This document shows, in pieces, positions 47,784-58,812 of a DNA stretch of 64,000 nt (the first letter of the stretch is position 1; each line of letters starts with the position of its first letter). A program made the translations under genes and the position numbers. This stretch comes from Oscheius onirici (Eukaryota > Nematoda > Chromadorea > Rhabditida > Rhabditidae). Under the pieces are notes generated by a model. The model worked only from the letters and a program-made list of their open reading frames with translations. It did not search any database and was not told the origin of the DNA. Location of the stretch: positions 8,246,001 through 8,310,000 of the forward strand of contig OW051471.1 in NCBI GenBank assembly GCA_932521025.1, given 5' to 3'.

Positions 47784-48817
47784 CCAAAATGTCATCACTT
47801 TTATATCTAGGGAAAGTACAGGTCTCTTATCAGAGCAGTGATTAGTGACTGGAGGACAATGTCAGATTTTCAAAAGAAAATATTGATTCGAATGTTCATT
47901 TGGAAGTGGACCAAACTTGTTCAGTTGGAGGTCTTGGTGAAACGATTGTATCAGAATCAGATGACTCAAAAACTGTCCAGAAGAGCAGTTGATTAAAACG
48001 GGTGTACAGAGCTGAAAACGTTTTAAGTCTTTTTTAGTTGGTCTGTAATGGAAGATTACCCTGTTTTCAAGAGTTAGGAATTGTGTGCGCAATGATTTCA
48101 CACCAGAAGCCTACCGCAGCTTGCGCAGTCTCCGTATTTTGGTGGTAGGCTATTAGTGAGCCTCTCTTGGTTGTTTTAAATTCTAACTAAACTTCTGCCA
48201 GAAGCGTTCCCCTCAATAAACTATCTAGTTCGATAAAAGATTAACATGACAAAACTTGACATGTTACGCTAGTCAATGTCGGACACCACTACAGACACAC
48301 AGACGGACACCATTGCTATTGAGTAAAGAAAGATTAAGGTAGACACTTGTGAATTTCCGGACGTTACGTAAAGTCGTAGAGGGCTACAATCCTGCAGGCT
48401 ACGGGGACTACAACTTTGCAGAACATCGCGAAGGTCGAGCTTGTCCTCTTTAAACCGAAAAAGAAGTGTCCGTAATTGTATTTACTTTCAAAAAGGTGAG
48501 CTCCTAATAGAGTGTTTACATTAGTTAGTCCGATTGCATATGGTTTTTGAAACGGTGAGTTTTGTCCAATATATGATAATGGAGCCTTTTTCACTTGGAA
48601 CAACTTTCTGTTCTATTTACAAGCCACATTCGACACCAATTGAACGAAATTCGTTCTCTTGATCGTTTGTAAGCCTTCCGATTTGTCTTTAGGCAACGCT
48701 GTGCTGTGATAACAATCAAAGTATGGATTAGCGTTCTTATCAGCTGGGTGCGGTTTGCTAAGACGAAACTTTATCATTTTTCGGAAATGACAATGTTTGC
48801 AGGAACACAAACGACCA
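47784..48817. other. intergenic, nothing recognised
   Basis: Frames such as 47862-48101 and 48364-48603 (-) show no motif or splice chain. Confidence 0.5.
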
Positions 48818-50669
48818 CTAACCGTCCACGTTTTGCAGCCACAGCTTTTGTTTTGTGGTTACCTTCTGCAGAACATAGTAGCAGCCTGTAATGGTTTGGG
48901 ATTTCAAGGCAAATTTAAAGTTACCTAGACCTCCAACGAAGAAGCTCATTCCTATCGTCGCTCCCATCGGATTTTCTAAGATGGGAATCACGAAGACTAT
49001 CGTGTTCAAGAGAAGTCCTAAAAAGGCCCAGCCAATGTGGAACGGAAAACGAAATAGAGAAGTGAGAAGGGAAACCAACTTTGACAGCCTTGTTACTGAC
49101 AGGAATCAGTTTGATTTTGATGATTATGAGAGCACTGATGGCACAGATGGCCGCTAGAGTGGCCGTCACGGTGAGCCAATCCACCAAAACGTCGACATCC
49201 CCGAAGAAAGAGAAGATGATAGAAGTCAGCATCTGGAAGACGGGATCGTTCACTAATGCTCGGTTTCTCTCCTAACCCAACCCTTGATGCAGGGCAGAAA
49301 TACGATGATTCTGGCACCGTTCAGATACTTAAAAAGAAAGCTTACATGAATGAACAGAGAAACTCTCGGACTGCCGTTATCCGGATGAACAAGACCCCAA
49401 GCAGACGGCATCATTCCTTTTCGTGATCCGGCCGAAATGAACCTACTCCAAGTGAACAAGTGGCCATTCAAAGTCCCGATGAGAAGAAGACCAACCAGTG
49501 CTGGCATCACGTAGGAAATCTCCTGTCCAACAGTCTTTTGAATGAAAGTCTGTTACCAGTGAGAGCAGAAAGTATTATTTACCGTCGCCACGGCATCTGA
49601 TTTGAGTATTTCAGCTGGAGTCAAAACTATAAAATAGGCTAAATTGGCTAGAAGATAGACTGCGGAAGAGACTATAATTCCTCCAATAACGGCTGTAGTG
49701 AGAATTCTGAACAGATGGAAACCGCTGGTAAGTTTACCTTCCCAAGTTCTCTGATTCAATCTCTTCCGTCCCGTAGTTCAGTGTCGAGTAGCCATTGTAA
49801 GCCCAATTCCCTTGGTACATGGCCAACACGATTTTCGCCGCTGGCCAGTTGCTGCCATCGAGTAGATGACTCGGCTCGATGTTTTCCGTTTTTCCTGAAT
49901 TCATTTTAGTGCAGTTGACAGCTACAAGTGGAAATTCACAAAAACGAGAGCCTTTTTGAATACATTTGAACTACACTGTGTAAAAAGTAAGAAGGTACCT
50001 TGAAATAAACTGACAGCTCCAATGACTGTAATGAGTAAAAGCACAGTAATCTTGGCGAACATCGAAACAATTTGAAGTTTACTGGCGTACGATCGAAGAG
50101 AATAGAAGTTGACTAACGTTAGCAGAACTAGAACTGGTTTCATATTATTTCCAAAACAGTCTTCCTACTCATCAAACCGATTCCAAAAAGTTGTTGCACC
50201 AGTCCGCGTTGCTCTTCTGGGAAACAAGACAGGGTCGAGAGAGCTTCCGTCATGTACTTTCCAAACGTTTTGAAGATTACTGCCCCGCTACAAGAGCTTG
50301 AAATAGTGGCTCGTTGGTAAAATCAAGGTAAATCAAACCTTTGAATAATGGTAATGAGCCATAAAAATGAGAAGGCAGTCGGTGTCCAACCAACATAAGA
50401 AATGTAGGCGAATTCTGAACCAGACTGGGGAATACTCGTTCCGAGTTCAATGTAGTTCCAAAAATAGTTTCATTGTACAGTTTAGAAGTTCTTACCAAAG
50501 CAGAAACAGTCGACAGAATGGCACAGAGAATCCAAATAATTAGAGAAAGACCGACAGAACCCGCATTCCTCAATATACCCTTAGGAGAAACGAATATTCC
50601 GGAACCTATCATCGTTCCGACAATGTAGCTCATAGCTCCAAGAAGGGTCAGTTTATGCTCCTCTGTCAT
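48818..50669 (-). CDS. SLC7-type amino acid transporter (light-chain, AAT family)
   Basis: About ten exons from ATG 50669 to TAG 48818-48820. The N-terminus [20 protein letters not shown] has the GSGIF signature of helix one, followed by [19 protein letters not shown]. Later landmarks are [60 protein letters not shown] (helix six), [11 protein letters not shown] and [20 protein letters not shown]. This order is that of L-type/y+L transporters that pair with a glycoprotein heavy chain through a cysteine. Two spots are odd. The acceptor before YIELGT lacks AG (reads CTATTTTTGG), and near 49090 the frame holds only if a 79-base intron is assumed, which removes hydrophobic codons of a C-terminal helix. 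Either the gene is decaying or these are non-canonical or sequence-error positions. Confidence 0.8.
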
Positions 50670-51135
50670 GGTGAATGTTATAGGAACCGAGAGCAGTGGA
50701 GTGAAACAATGGTGGCGGAGACTGTTTTGCAACGGGACAGGCGCAAAGCGCATTAGACTCACTGTTCTGGTCACATTATACCAACAATCCAAAGGGAGAA
50801 TTAGAAAAACAAGAACAAAATAATTGGAAGCCCTCAGCAATGTTACTCCACGGTCGTTTCGAGTTTTGATAATGAGACCACAACACTTTTGCTCACTTTC
50901 AGTTACTTTGCATCAAGTTGCCTACTCCGCTGAACAGTTAGTTCACGAAACAAGTAATTAGGGTCAAATAAAAACTTCCTATTTAACGTTGAAAGTAATA
51001 AAACTTTCTAGAAACTCATGAAACTAGAAAGCTTTTTAATTGCATCCAATTAGTTGAAACAAAAACAATATAAGTCTTTCGGAACAGAACTGAAAGTGTT
51101 CGCTTGCTGTACTTTCGAGTTGGACAGTCGTCAGG
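50670..51135. promoter_or_regulatory. shared upstream region of divergent transporter and pseudokinase genes
   Basis: The two genes start head to head 466 bases apart. I see no clear TATA box or other named element; both promoters must lie in or near this interval. Confidence 0.35.
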
Positions 51136-54100
51136 ATGTCGAAAGAGCAAAGAACCCCGAAGCCGGCAACCTCGAAGCAGCCGTCAAAGGGCCCACCCAA
51201 ACTGGACAAGTTCAAAGTGTCCAAGTTCGTGGAGTCCTTCTTCGTGCGTCCAGTCAAGTTTCCTTTGGACAAGTGCAAGATTCTGAGAGACAATGGAGAA
51301 ATTAAGGGAGTCAAGGACACGATCGAGACGGCGGCGGCCTTCTTTTGCGGAACTTTCAACATTGACGAAGCAACTTGGCGTGTTCTGGGCATCAGTTCTC
51401 GTCGAACAGAAGCCACGAATGTCTGTCAATACGACGTGATCCAGTTGCCGAAGAAGTGGAAGGTTGAAGGAGTCGAAGTCGAGGAGCAGATGCCCTTCTC
51501 GAAGAGAGAACACATCATGAGACTCTACATGGGCGACAGTGAGGAAGAGATTCAACAGCTTCGTCAGGAAAAGGAAATTGTTCGTCTGATGAGGAAGATG
51601 ACCAGCCACAACAAGAGATTCTACGACTGCTTCCCTCGTCTCTTGGCCGAAGGAACTCTCGGAGCCTTGAAGTTCTCCGAGCCCTGCGTCTTCCAGTTGA
51701 TCCACACTCCTCAGGTTTGCTCTACTTCTTGTTGATGAGAAACCACGTCAATGTCTCCATTCAGTAGGTGATCGGGCAATAGATCCTCTACACGTACTTT
51801 GATGAGTTTTTTATTTATTTATTTATTATTTATTTATTACGATAATCATATCATTCCGATATGTCGCATCATACTTCTTCTAAAGAGTTCGGGAGACCTG
51901 ACCGCAACGCCCATCCAGTTTTCGCCACATCTTGTTAATATCGTCTTTCCACCTGGCTCTTGGTCTCACAGCTGTTCTGTACCTGTTCCACGGCCTCCAT
52001 TCACTTACAATTTTTGTCCAACGGCCATCCTCCATACTAGCAATCTTCCGGGCCCAATTCCATTTCTTTGTGATCCAGCTGACTCTGACATCTTGCAACT
52101 TGACAGCGCCATGTAGCCACTCGTTGGTTCGTCGATCTAGGAGCGTAACTCCCACCATTCGTCTCATCATCTTCCGTTGTGCAGTTACAAGCTTGTTCAA
52201 CTCCTTTTCTCGCAATGTCCACGTTTCTCCAGCGTAGAGAAGAGCCGGTTCAACACATTGAGTATACAGCTTGCGTTTGTATCTCATCGGGATTCTTGGG
52301 CTGGTGAAAATTTGATGGAATCTGTTGAAGGAGGCCCAAGCTGCTCTGACTCTGCGGTTGACTTCAAGTGAAGCGTTACCATCGAAAGACAACCTCGATC
52401 CAAGGAAGACGAAGTCCGCGCAGTACGGAACCATTTTGTCGTTGATAAGAACAGGTAGTTCTTGTCTGTTCGTCATCACATTAGACTTCTCCACATTGAT
52501 CTGGAGTCCGACTTTCGCACTTTCCGACGATAGCGTGCTCATCATATGTTGAAGGCCCTGGGCTGAATGAGATAGCAATACAGCGTCGTCAGCATATCGT
52601 AGATTTGTGAGTCGTTGGCCGCCAATGTTCACTCCTTGGTGTTTCCATCTCATTTTTCGAAAAACACTTTCCAATACAGCCGAGAAAAGTGCGGGTGAGA
52701 CTGTGTCTCCTTGTAAGACACCTCTCTTGACCTCGATCGGGACTTTCTTTCCAATCACCTTGACAGCTACTTCCGAGTGAGCGTATATGAGACGTAAGAT
52801 TTTTACAATCTTCAGTGGTATTCCTTGGTCGGAGAGTGACGTCCATAGGGCTGCTCTTTCGACGGTGTCAAAGGCTTTTGCATAATCTATGAACCCTATG
52901 TACAGTGGAAAGTTGTACTCCTTGCTTCTTTGCATGAGATCTCCGAGTACTTGGATGTTGTCTGAGGTCGAATATGTCTGTCTGAACCCCGTCTGTTCCG
53001 GAGGTTGATTGGCATCAAGTATCTTCCACATTCTTTCTCCGAGAATTGAGGTAAACAGCTTGTAGACGACGGAGAGGAGTGCTATCGGCCTGTAGTTCTT
53101 GATCATCAAGGGATCTCCTTTTTTGTAAAGTAGAGAGATCGTCGTATCGGCTAGTTGATGAGGAAGTTGCTCTTTTTGAAGTATTTCGTTGAAGATGATA
53201 GTCAGATGTGGAGTGATGAATTCTTTAGTCGCAAGAATCATATCGGACGTAACATGATCTGGTCCAGCTGCTTTTCCTCTTTTCAACTTTGAAATGGCTT
53301 TTTCAACCTCACTTGACAGGATGTAAGAGACATCGTGATCGGGAGCAGTCAGAGGCAAGCTGGCAGCGTTTTGTGAAGAGTACAGCTTGTTGTAGAAGGA
53401 ACGGACTACTTCTCGAACATCGGAGGGGTCGTTGACAGTTGTACCAGCACTATTATTCAGCTGAGAAAGGCAGTTCCTCTGTACTTGGTTTGAACGTTGA
53501 GCTCTCAGCAAACTTTTTCCTTGTATCAGAGCGTCACGTAAACAATTGTAGTGTTTCGTTCGTAGATCTTCTTTCAAGGACTCTCTTAGGGCTCTAGAGG
53601 CGACTGAGAACTCTACTCGACTACGGCGTGTTACACGTCGATTCATCAGTGTATGTCGTTTAGAGAATAGCTCCTTGGTTCGTTCAGAGATAAAAGAAGT
53701 CCTAGGGAGAGGTTCTGACGATACTTCGGCGGCAGATAGAAGAGTTTGCTTCAGATGAGAGTATCCAGTAACTTGAGTACTTTGAGCATGCGTTTCGATG
53801 GCATATTTGAACAGTTCTTTGTTCATCCGCATTTGTGGTCTTTTGGCAGCGTTTCCTAGCTTTCTGTAGGGCGGAATCTTCAGCTTTCCCATCAGAAGGC
53901 GATGGTCAGATATGAAATTCAGTCTGCCCATTACGTCGACGTCCGTGAAGAGGCCAGGAGACGATGAAAGTACGTAGTCGATTTCATTACGCGTTTCCAT
54001 ATTAGGGGAAATCCAGGTCCACTTTCTACCGGGTCGTTTTCGGAATCGGCTGTTCATAACGAAGAGATTCTTCTCAGCACAGAAATCAGCTAGCATCTGC

Positions 54101-55902
54101 CCTCTTTCATTCCGTAATCCAATCCCGTACGGTCCAACATGCTTCTCGTCTTGCTTTCCAGGACCGATCTTACTGTTAAAGTCTCCGACGACAATTTTAC
54201 AGATCAAACTTTCCCCCGGCAGTCGAACACGACGTACTCGTTTGAAATGTAATGCTGTGTCGATCGAGGCTAGAAAGTCTTCGTAGTCGGCATCGGAACT
54301 TGTGGAAGTAGGAGCATAGCATTGGACAACCCGTACTGAACCGTGTTTTAGTCGCAAATCCAGCATCGATACTCGGTCATTGAGGACGTGAAATGTGACC
54401 TGAGTTGACCATCGGTTGTGTACGAGAAAGCCGGTTTTTCCAGCGTGTAGTAGAAAGTGACCTGTAGACTGTATGGATAGCGATCCTTGTCCTCGTCTTT
54501 TCACTTCACTGAGACCGATAACGTCGAAGTTGATGTCGTGTAGAGCGTCATTCAGTTCGGCTACGCGGGCGTCTGTTCGAAGGGTGCGGCAGTTCAAGGT
54601 CCCAATCCTCAGGCCAAGTATGTCGGGCATGTTCCTCCACCAGGTTGTCCAGGCGACTGATGGGGGGAGAGTAGTTCTACCGAGAGAAAGCGGAAACCAG
54701 CAAAAAGGAGACAACCTTATTGCATGGGCGCAGAAACTAAAAAAAACCTTGATGAGTACTGAATAGAAACCAGTTCTTTGGAGAAAAGAAGTCTTGTTCA
54801 GATACGAGTTCCTTCTGCGCTCTGAAAGCTCATCAGTCAGCATCGAATCAGTTTTATGAGGAAGTTTAGCTGAAAACATGCTTTCTTCGTACAGGGTTGA
54901 CAGTGGTTCTACCTTTCGGACTTAAAGACCATTTCGTTCCTTCTCACAAAAGTCAATCATGATTCCGTTGCGCGGTGAAATTGTCCTTCAGGAATAGACT
55001 TACCTTCGTATATATCAACAAAAACATCTATTCAGGTGCCGAAGCCATTCTACATCATGGAGAAGGTGGGTCCATCGCTCGAGGCCTTCTTCCGCTCGGG
55101 CCGTCAGGATCGAATGAGTCCCTACTGCACCGTCTTCATCATCATTGGCTGTGTCCAGGCTCTGCGTCAACTGCACGACCTCGGCTTTGTCTACCGCGAC
55201 GTCCAGCCAGCCAACTTTGGTCTTCGAATGGGTCCGACGGGCAAGTTGAACCGTCGCGAGGCAGATGTCGTCTCTCGTCTCGTCTTGACGCATTTCAGTC
55301 TGGCTTGTCCCTACAGGAAGAAGGCTGTACGTCGTGGAGTGCCCTATATGGGGACCAAGAAGTACTGTTCCAGCTCGGCCATGCGTTTCGAGGAAATCAC
55401 TCCGCCGGACGATCTCATCAGCTGCATGTACATGATGCACGAGTTCCTGACTGACAGTCTGCCCTGGTCGCCCGGTTCCGGGATCTACAAACACGTGCTG
55501 CATGAGAAGGAGAAACTGGAAAAGGTGAAAGATGTCGTGGACACGGATCAGACGGATGCCAGGAAGAAGGACACGCTCTTCGACAATGTCATCGAAGTCT
55601 ACAAGGAGATCAAGAAGGCCAATGGCTTCGACCAGCCCGTCAATTACCACGAGGTAATTTCCAAGTTGGCGGCTGGAGTGGAGAAAAAGACGGACAAGGA
55701 CAAGGATCAGTCCATCTTCAGTTTCCAGCAGCCGACCATGTTCACCTATCGTCATGGAATCATGAACAAGGACGGTACGAGAGCCATGCCCGAAGGATGC
55801 AAGACTGTCGAGACTGAGGAGATCCGCACCAAGGCCGACTATATCTTCCCGACGACCAAGGACAACGAGAAGAAGAAGGAGGCCAAGAGCAAGAAGAAGT
55901 AG
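51136..55902 (+). CDS. casein-kinase-1-like pseudokinase
   Basis: Two exons, 51136-51714 and 55036-55902, join in phase 0 (193 + 288 codons, about 481 residues). The second exon carries the CK1-type C-lobe: FYIMEKVGPSLEAFF (CK1 consensus around LLGPSLEDLF), FVYRDVQPANF where HRDIKPDNF is expected, LTHFSLACPYR where IDFGLAKKYR is expected, GTKKYCSSSAM and DDLISCMYMMHEFLTDSLPW. The catalytic Asp and Asn of the HRD loop remain, but the loop Lys is Gln and DFG is HFS, so magnesium-ATP binding is probably lost. The N-terminal 190 residues do not look like a normal CK1 N-lobe. The C-terminus is Lys-rich (KKKEAKSKKK). Nematodes have a large CK1/TTBK-like expansion, often sperm-linked. The intron is 3.3 kb because it holds a retrotransposon. 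Confidence 0.85.
51799..51807. repeat. candidate target-site duplication (TTGATGAGT), 3' side of the RTE element
   Basis: Identical 9-mer at 54749-54757 on the other side of the element. Confidence 0.65.
51808..54748 (-). mobile_element. RTE-type non-LTR retrotransposon, apparently full-length
   Basis: The element is inserted in antisense in the intron of the pseudokinase gene. Its 3' end (low coordinate) is a TAAA-type tandem tail (51808-51839), typical of RTE elements. The sequence TTGATGAGT occurs directly at both boundaries (51799-51807 and 54749-54757) and is a candidate 9-base target-site duplication. The element is about 2.94 kb and contains one long uninterrupted frame with endonuclease and reverse transcriptase domains. 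The intact frame and perfect duplication suggest a recent insertion. Confidence 0.85.
51880..54630 (-). CDS. RTE retrotransposon endonuclease-reverse transcriptase
   Basis: The open frame continues upstream to 54879, but codons beyond the putative element boundary at 54748 are flanking intron, so the ATG at 54630 (MPDILGLRIGTLNCRTLR) is the better start (916 residues). The N-terminal third is an APE-type endonuclease with LNCRTLR, GLSEVKRRG, QCYAPTS, VGDFNSKIG, NEIDYVL and FISDHR. The reverse transcriptase follows: LYKKGDPLMIKNYRPIALLS, EQTGFRQTYSTSDNI, FIDYAKAFDTVER, GVLQGDTVSPALFS, the catalytic NLRYADDAVLLS and GLQINVEKSNVM. The C-terminus has the GRPRARWKDDI-type motif of the RTE clade (PRARWKDDINKMW). 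All catalytic residues I can check are present, with no stop or frameshift. It acts in cis on its own RNA by target-primed reverse transcription. Confidence 0.9.
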   Translation of the reverse strand: MPDILGLRIGTLNCRTLRTDARVAELNDALHDINFDVIGLSEVKRRGQGSLSIQSTGHFLLHAGKTGFLVHNRWSTQVTFHVLNDRVSMLDLRLKHGSVRVVQCYAPTSTSSDADYEDFLASIDTALHFKRVRRVRLPGESLICKIVVGDFNSKIGPGKQDEKHVGPYGIGLRNERGQMLADFCAEKNLFVMNSRFRKRPGRKWTWISPNMETRNEIDYVLSSSPGLFTDVDVMGRLNFISDHRLLMGKLKIPPYRKLGNAAKRPQMRMNKELFKYAIETHAQSTQVTGYSHLKQTLLSAAEVSSEPLPRTSFISERTKELFSKRHTLMNRRVTRRSRVEFSVASRALRESLKEDLRTKHYNCLRDALIQGKSLLRAQRSNQVQRNCLSQLNNSAGTTVNDPSDVREVVRSFYNKLYSSQNAASLPLTAPDHDVSYILSSEVEKAISKLKRGKAAGPDHVTSDMILATKEFITPHLTIIFNEILQKEQLPHQLADTTISLLYKKGDPLMIKNYRPIALLSVVYKLFTSILGERMWKILDANQPPEQTGFRQTYSTSDNIQVLGDLMQRSKEYNFPLYIGFIDYAKAFDTVERAALWTSLSDQGIPLKIVKILRLIYAHSEVAVKVIGKKVPIEVKRGVLQGDTVSPALFSAVLESVFRKMRWKHQGVNIGGQRLTNLRYADDAVLLSHSAQGLQHMMSTLSSESAKVGLQINVEKSNVMTNRQELPVLINDKMVPYCADFVFLGSRLSFDGNASLEVNRRVRAAWASFNRFHQIFTSPRIPMRYKRKLYTQCVEPALLYAGETWTLREKELNKLVTAQRKMMRRMVGVTLLDRRTNEWLHGAVKLQDVRVSWITKKWNWARKIASMEDGRWTKIVSEWRPWNRYRTAVRPRARWKDDINKMWRKLDGRCGQVSRTL
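54749..54757. repeat. candidate target-site duplication (TTGATGAGT), 5' side of the RTE element
   Basis: Matches 51799-51807. Together they delimit a 2941-base insert. Confidence 0.65.
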
Positions 55903-55997
55903 TTTTTCTTGATTCGTCTAAATAAAACTCTCGGAAGATCTTCTTTCCTGAAGAAAGGTTTAGAACAAAAATAATATTATTAACAGGAAAAATGTCT

Positions 55998-56868
55998 TCA
56001 CTTGCTGTGTTTGTACTTGAGGTTGTACAGTTCGAGACGGGTGCTGATGTACTTCTTCTGGAGAGCATTGGTCGCATTTTTGACGTAGCTTCTGAACCAA
56101 CGATTTAGAAAAGTTGAAGCAAAGAACACACGCTGCAGCTGCTCGTTCTTCTGCAGTGGTAGTAAATGCCGAATTGACGCTGGTCGTCGCCAACTCGTCG
56201 AATTTCTTCGTCTCCTCGCGGACCTCCTGTTTCAAGGCAGCTACTACAAAATAACCGATAAATTATGTCCTCTGAACAAAAAAAAACCTTTCTCTTCCAG
56301 CTCCTTAGTGCCTTGAAGGTCCCTGGCATTTTGGACAACTTTCGATCGGCTCATAGCGTCTTCCAGTCGCTTGTTCAGAATATCCTGGAGCTTTGTGAAC
56401 GTCTCGAATCCATCGCGTGTCTTCTCGTTGACCAGACGGCTGTGCTTTCTCTTAATTTCGTCCACTTTGGCAGTCTCTTTGGCGAAAATTTCGTTGTATC
56501 TGAAACATCGTCGTAGAGCAAAATTGGACAAAAAACTGACTTTTGCTCCATAGTCTTGTGGTCACGAACGAGATTGTCTACCACCTTCTGCTCACTTTCG
56601 ATCTCTCCTCTTATCTGCTTCCGATTCTCGACGTCAATCTTGGCTAAGAAAAACTTTGCAAATCGAAAGGAATAGACTTACTTTTGGTGATAGAACTACG
56701 CAATGTTTCGATTTCTAACTCTCCCTTTTTGCTCGACTCCTCGGCTTCTTTTGTTTCTGAATTGGGGTGATTAAGGAGAAAAGGCTGGAATATACCTTTT
56801 TCCAATTCGGAAATGGCGACGTTGAATGCAGCGACGAAGCGCTGTGCATCCTTCGAAATATCGGTCAT
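55998..56868 (-). CDS. coiled-coil protein of unknown function (possibly BAR-like)
   Basis: Six exons join in phase from ATG 56868 (MTDISKDAQRFVAAFNVAIS) to TGA 55998-56000 (about 220 residues). Nearly the whole protein is charged helix rich in Glu/Lys with heptad-like hydrophobics (KIDVENRKQIRGEIESEQKV, EIFAKETAKVDEIKRKHSRL, NKRLEDAMSRSKVVQ). The last exon ends YISTRLELYNLKYKHSK. I chose a 42-base intron near 56118-56077 because it restores a helical C-terminus; reading through gives a Cys/Pro-rich tail and hydrophobic end instead. The length and helix pattern recall BAR-type membrane-binding dimers (sorting nexin, ICA69), but no diagnostic motif is seen. The 3' end lies 95 bases from that of the pseudokinase gene. 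Confidence 0.7.
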
Positions 56869-57413
56869 CCTGAACACAAGGAGTAATAAAAAGAAAGAGA
56901 AGGAAGACAAAAAATAATAGGTAAGTGCATTGGCAACAACAGAAGTACATAGATGTCGGGCGGCATCTTCCGCTAATAATAGTCTACAGTCCCACCTTGG
57001 AACAACCCTTAGCCTCTGCTTGAGATGCTCGCTTGATCTAAAAGTAAGAGGAACAGACAAACGACGAGGTAATGTATGTTGAGGGAAGACATTCGAAGAT
57101 TTTGGAAAAAGTGTGCTTGAATGCGCGGCTAAGTTGGTGCGCCGCGGAATACACGAATTACAGTAATCGGTGCAGTGTGGCTGGCGGTCGAGAATGTCCT
57201 AAATTTACTTGTCAAGGTTTTCGCTCCTGACGTCGTTCGTTTTTCTTGTATTCATTTTTTGCAACAAAACGTGTTCTCGTTCAGCTTTATTAATCCTTGA
57301 TTGTAGCTTTATTTTTGCAAGTGATTCTTGTGCCACGTCTTTTCTTATTTGCCCACTTCTATCTCTCAAATGTATTTCCAAACCTTTGTATTTCTTCAAG
57401 TTTTCAATCCTTA
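56869..57413. other. intergenic; pyrimidine-rich leader before histone H3
   Basis: The plus strand from about 57205 is T-rich, which gives a Lys/Glu-rich frame on the minus strand (57205-57483). I read this as composition, not a gene, since the frame overlaps the first H3 exon. Confidence 0.45.
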
Positions 57414-57420
57414 TTTTCAG
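57414..57420 (+). promoter_or_regulatory. candidate trans-splice acceptor of the H3 gene
   Basis: ATTTTCAG directly precedes the exon that begins ATAAAAATGG, with the ATG 6 bases downstream. In nematodes this placement is typical of a spliced-leader acceptor, and the upstream T-rich stretch would be the outron. Confidence 0.45.
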
Positions 57421-57426
57421 ATAAAA

Positions 57427-58033
<607 letters not shown>

Positions 58034-58812
58034 GAAGTCCAACGGTCGCGTCTCTTCTAGCCTACCACCAACTCAATAATAACCCAACAGCTCTCGTTAG
58101 AGCTACTTTCTTGTATTGTTTATTTTGCACCGCTTAAAGCCTTCGTCCGCAAATCTATTTGTTTTCAACAGTCTGACATTTTCGATTTCTACGCCAGTCG
58201 GACTATTAGAATGCACCAAATTTGCCGCTCATTGTCTGGTAGTTCGCGTGGGATCAGGATTTGAACTTGAGAAAAATGTGGCTCATTGTAAGTTATCATC
58301 AATAATGGGACCCACAAATGAGCAACTGGCGATACCGATTATCTTTAGATGACCTGCCTAGAGACACTTTGAACGATATTCCCCTTTCATTCAAAAACAA
58401 GTGATTCAGGTGTTGCAAATCAGGTGATCAGGTGCACTTTCAATCAAAAACCTTAAATCCTGATGTGAAGAAACAACGGGAAGAGGTCGAGAAATGCCGG
58501 TGCTACGAAAATGTTTTGAATTAGCAGCGAAAAAGGCGATTTTGTGCCTGTTCGTTTTGTAACTAGCGAACTTTTGCACTTTCGTGTTCGGCCAAAACGA
58601 ACACGGACGTCCTCCCCACCCTGCTTTCGACACACAGAACCGCGAGAGCATTTTAAAATGGGTTTTCATTCTGACCTTGCGCGATTCGGAAGCACCGTTC
58701 CCAAATCCTTAGAACTGATTGCACGACTGGACATAGATACTTCGAAACTCTTACAAAACAACAATTTCATTCAAAGACGATTCACATAAATTTACAGACA
58801 TTTCTTTTGAGC
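58034..58812. other. intergenic, nothing recognised
   Basis: Only short overlapping frames on both strands. The H3 3' UTR lies at the start of this stretch. Confidence 0.5.

Noticed and set aside
54631-54879. N-terminal extension of the retrotransposon frame to 54879
   Set aside because: The candidate target-site duplication at 54749-54757 places most of this stretch outside the element, so it is intron sequence that happens to be open.
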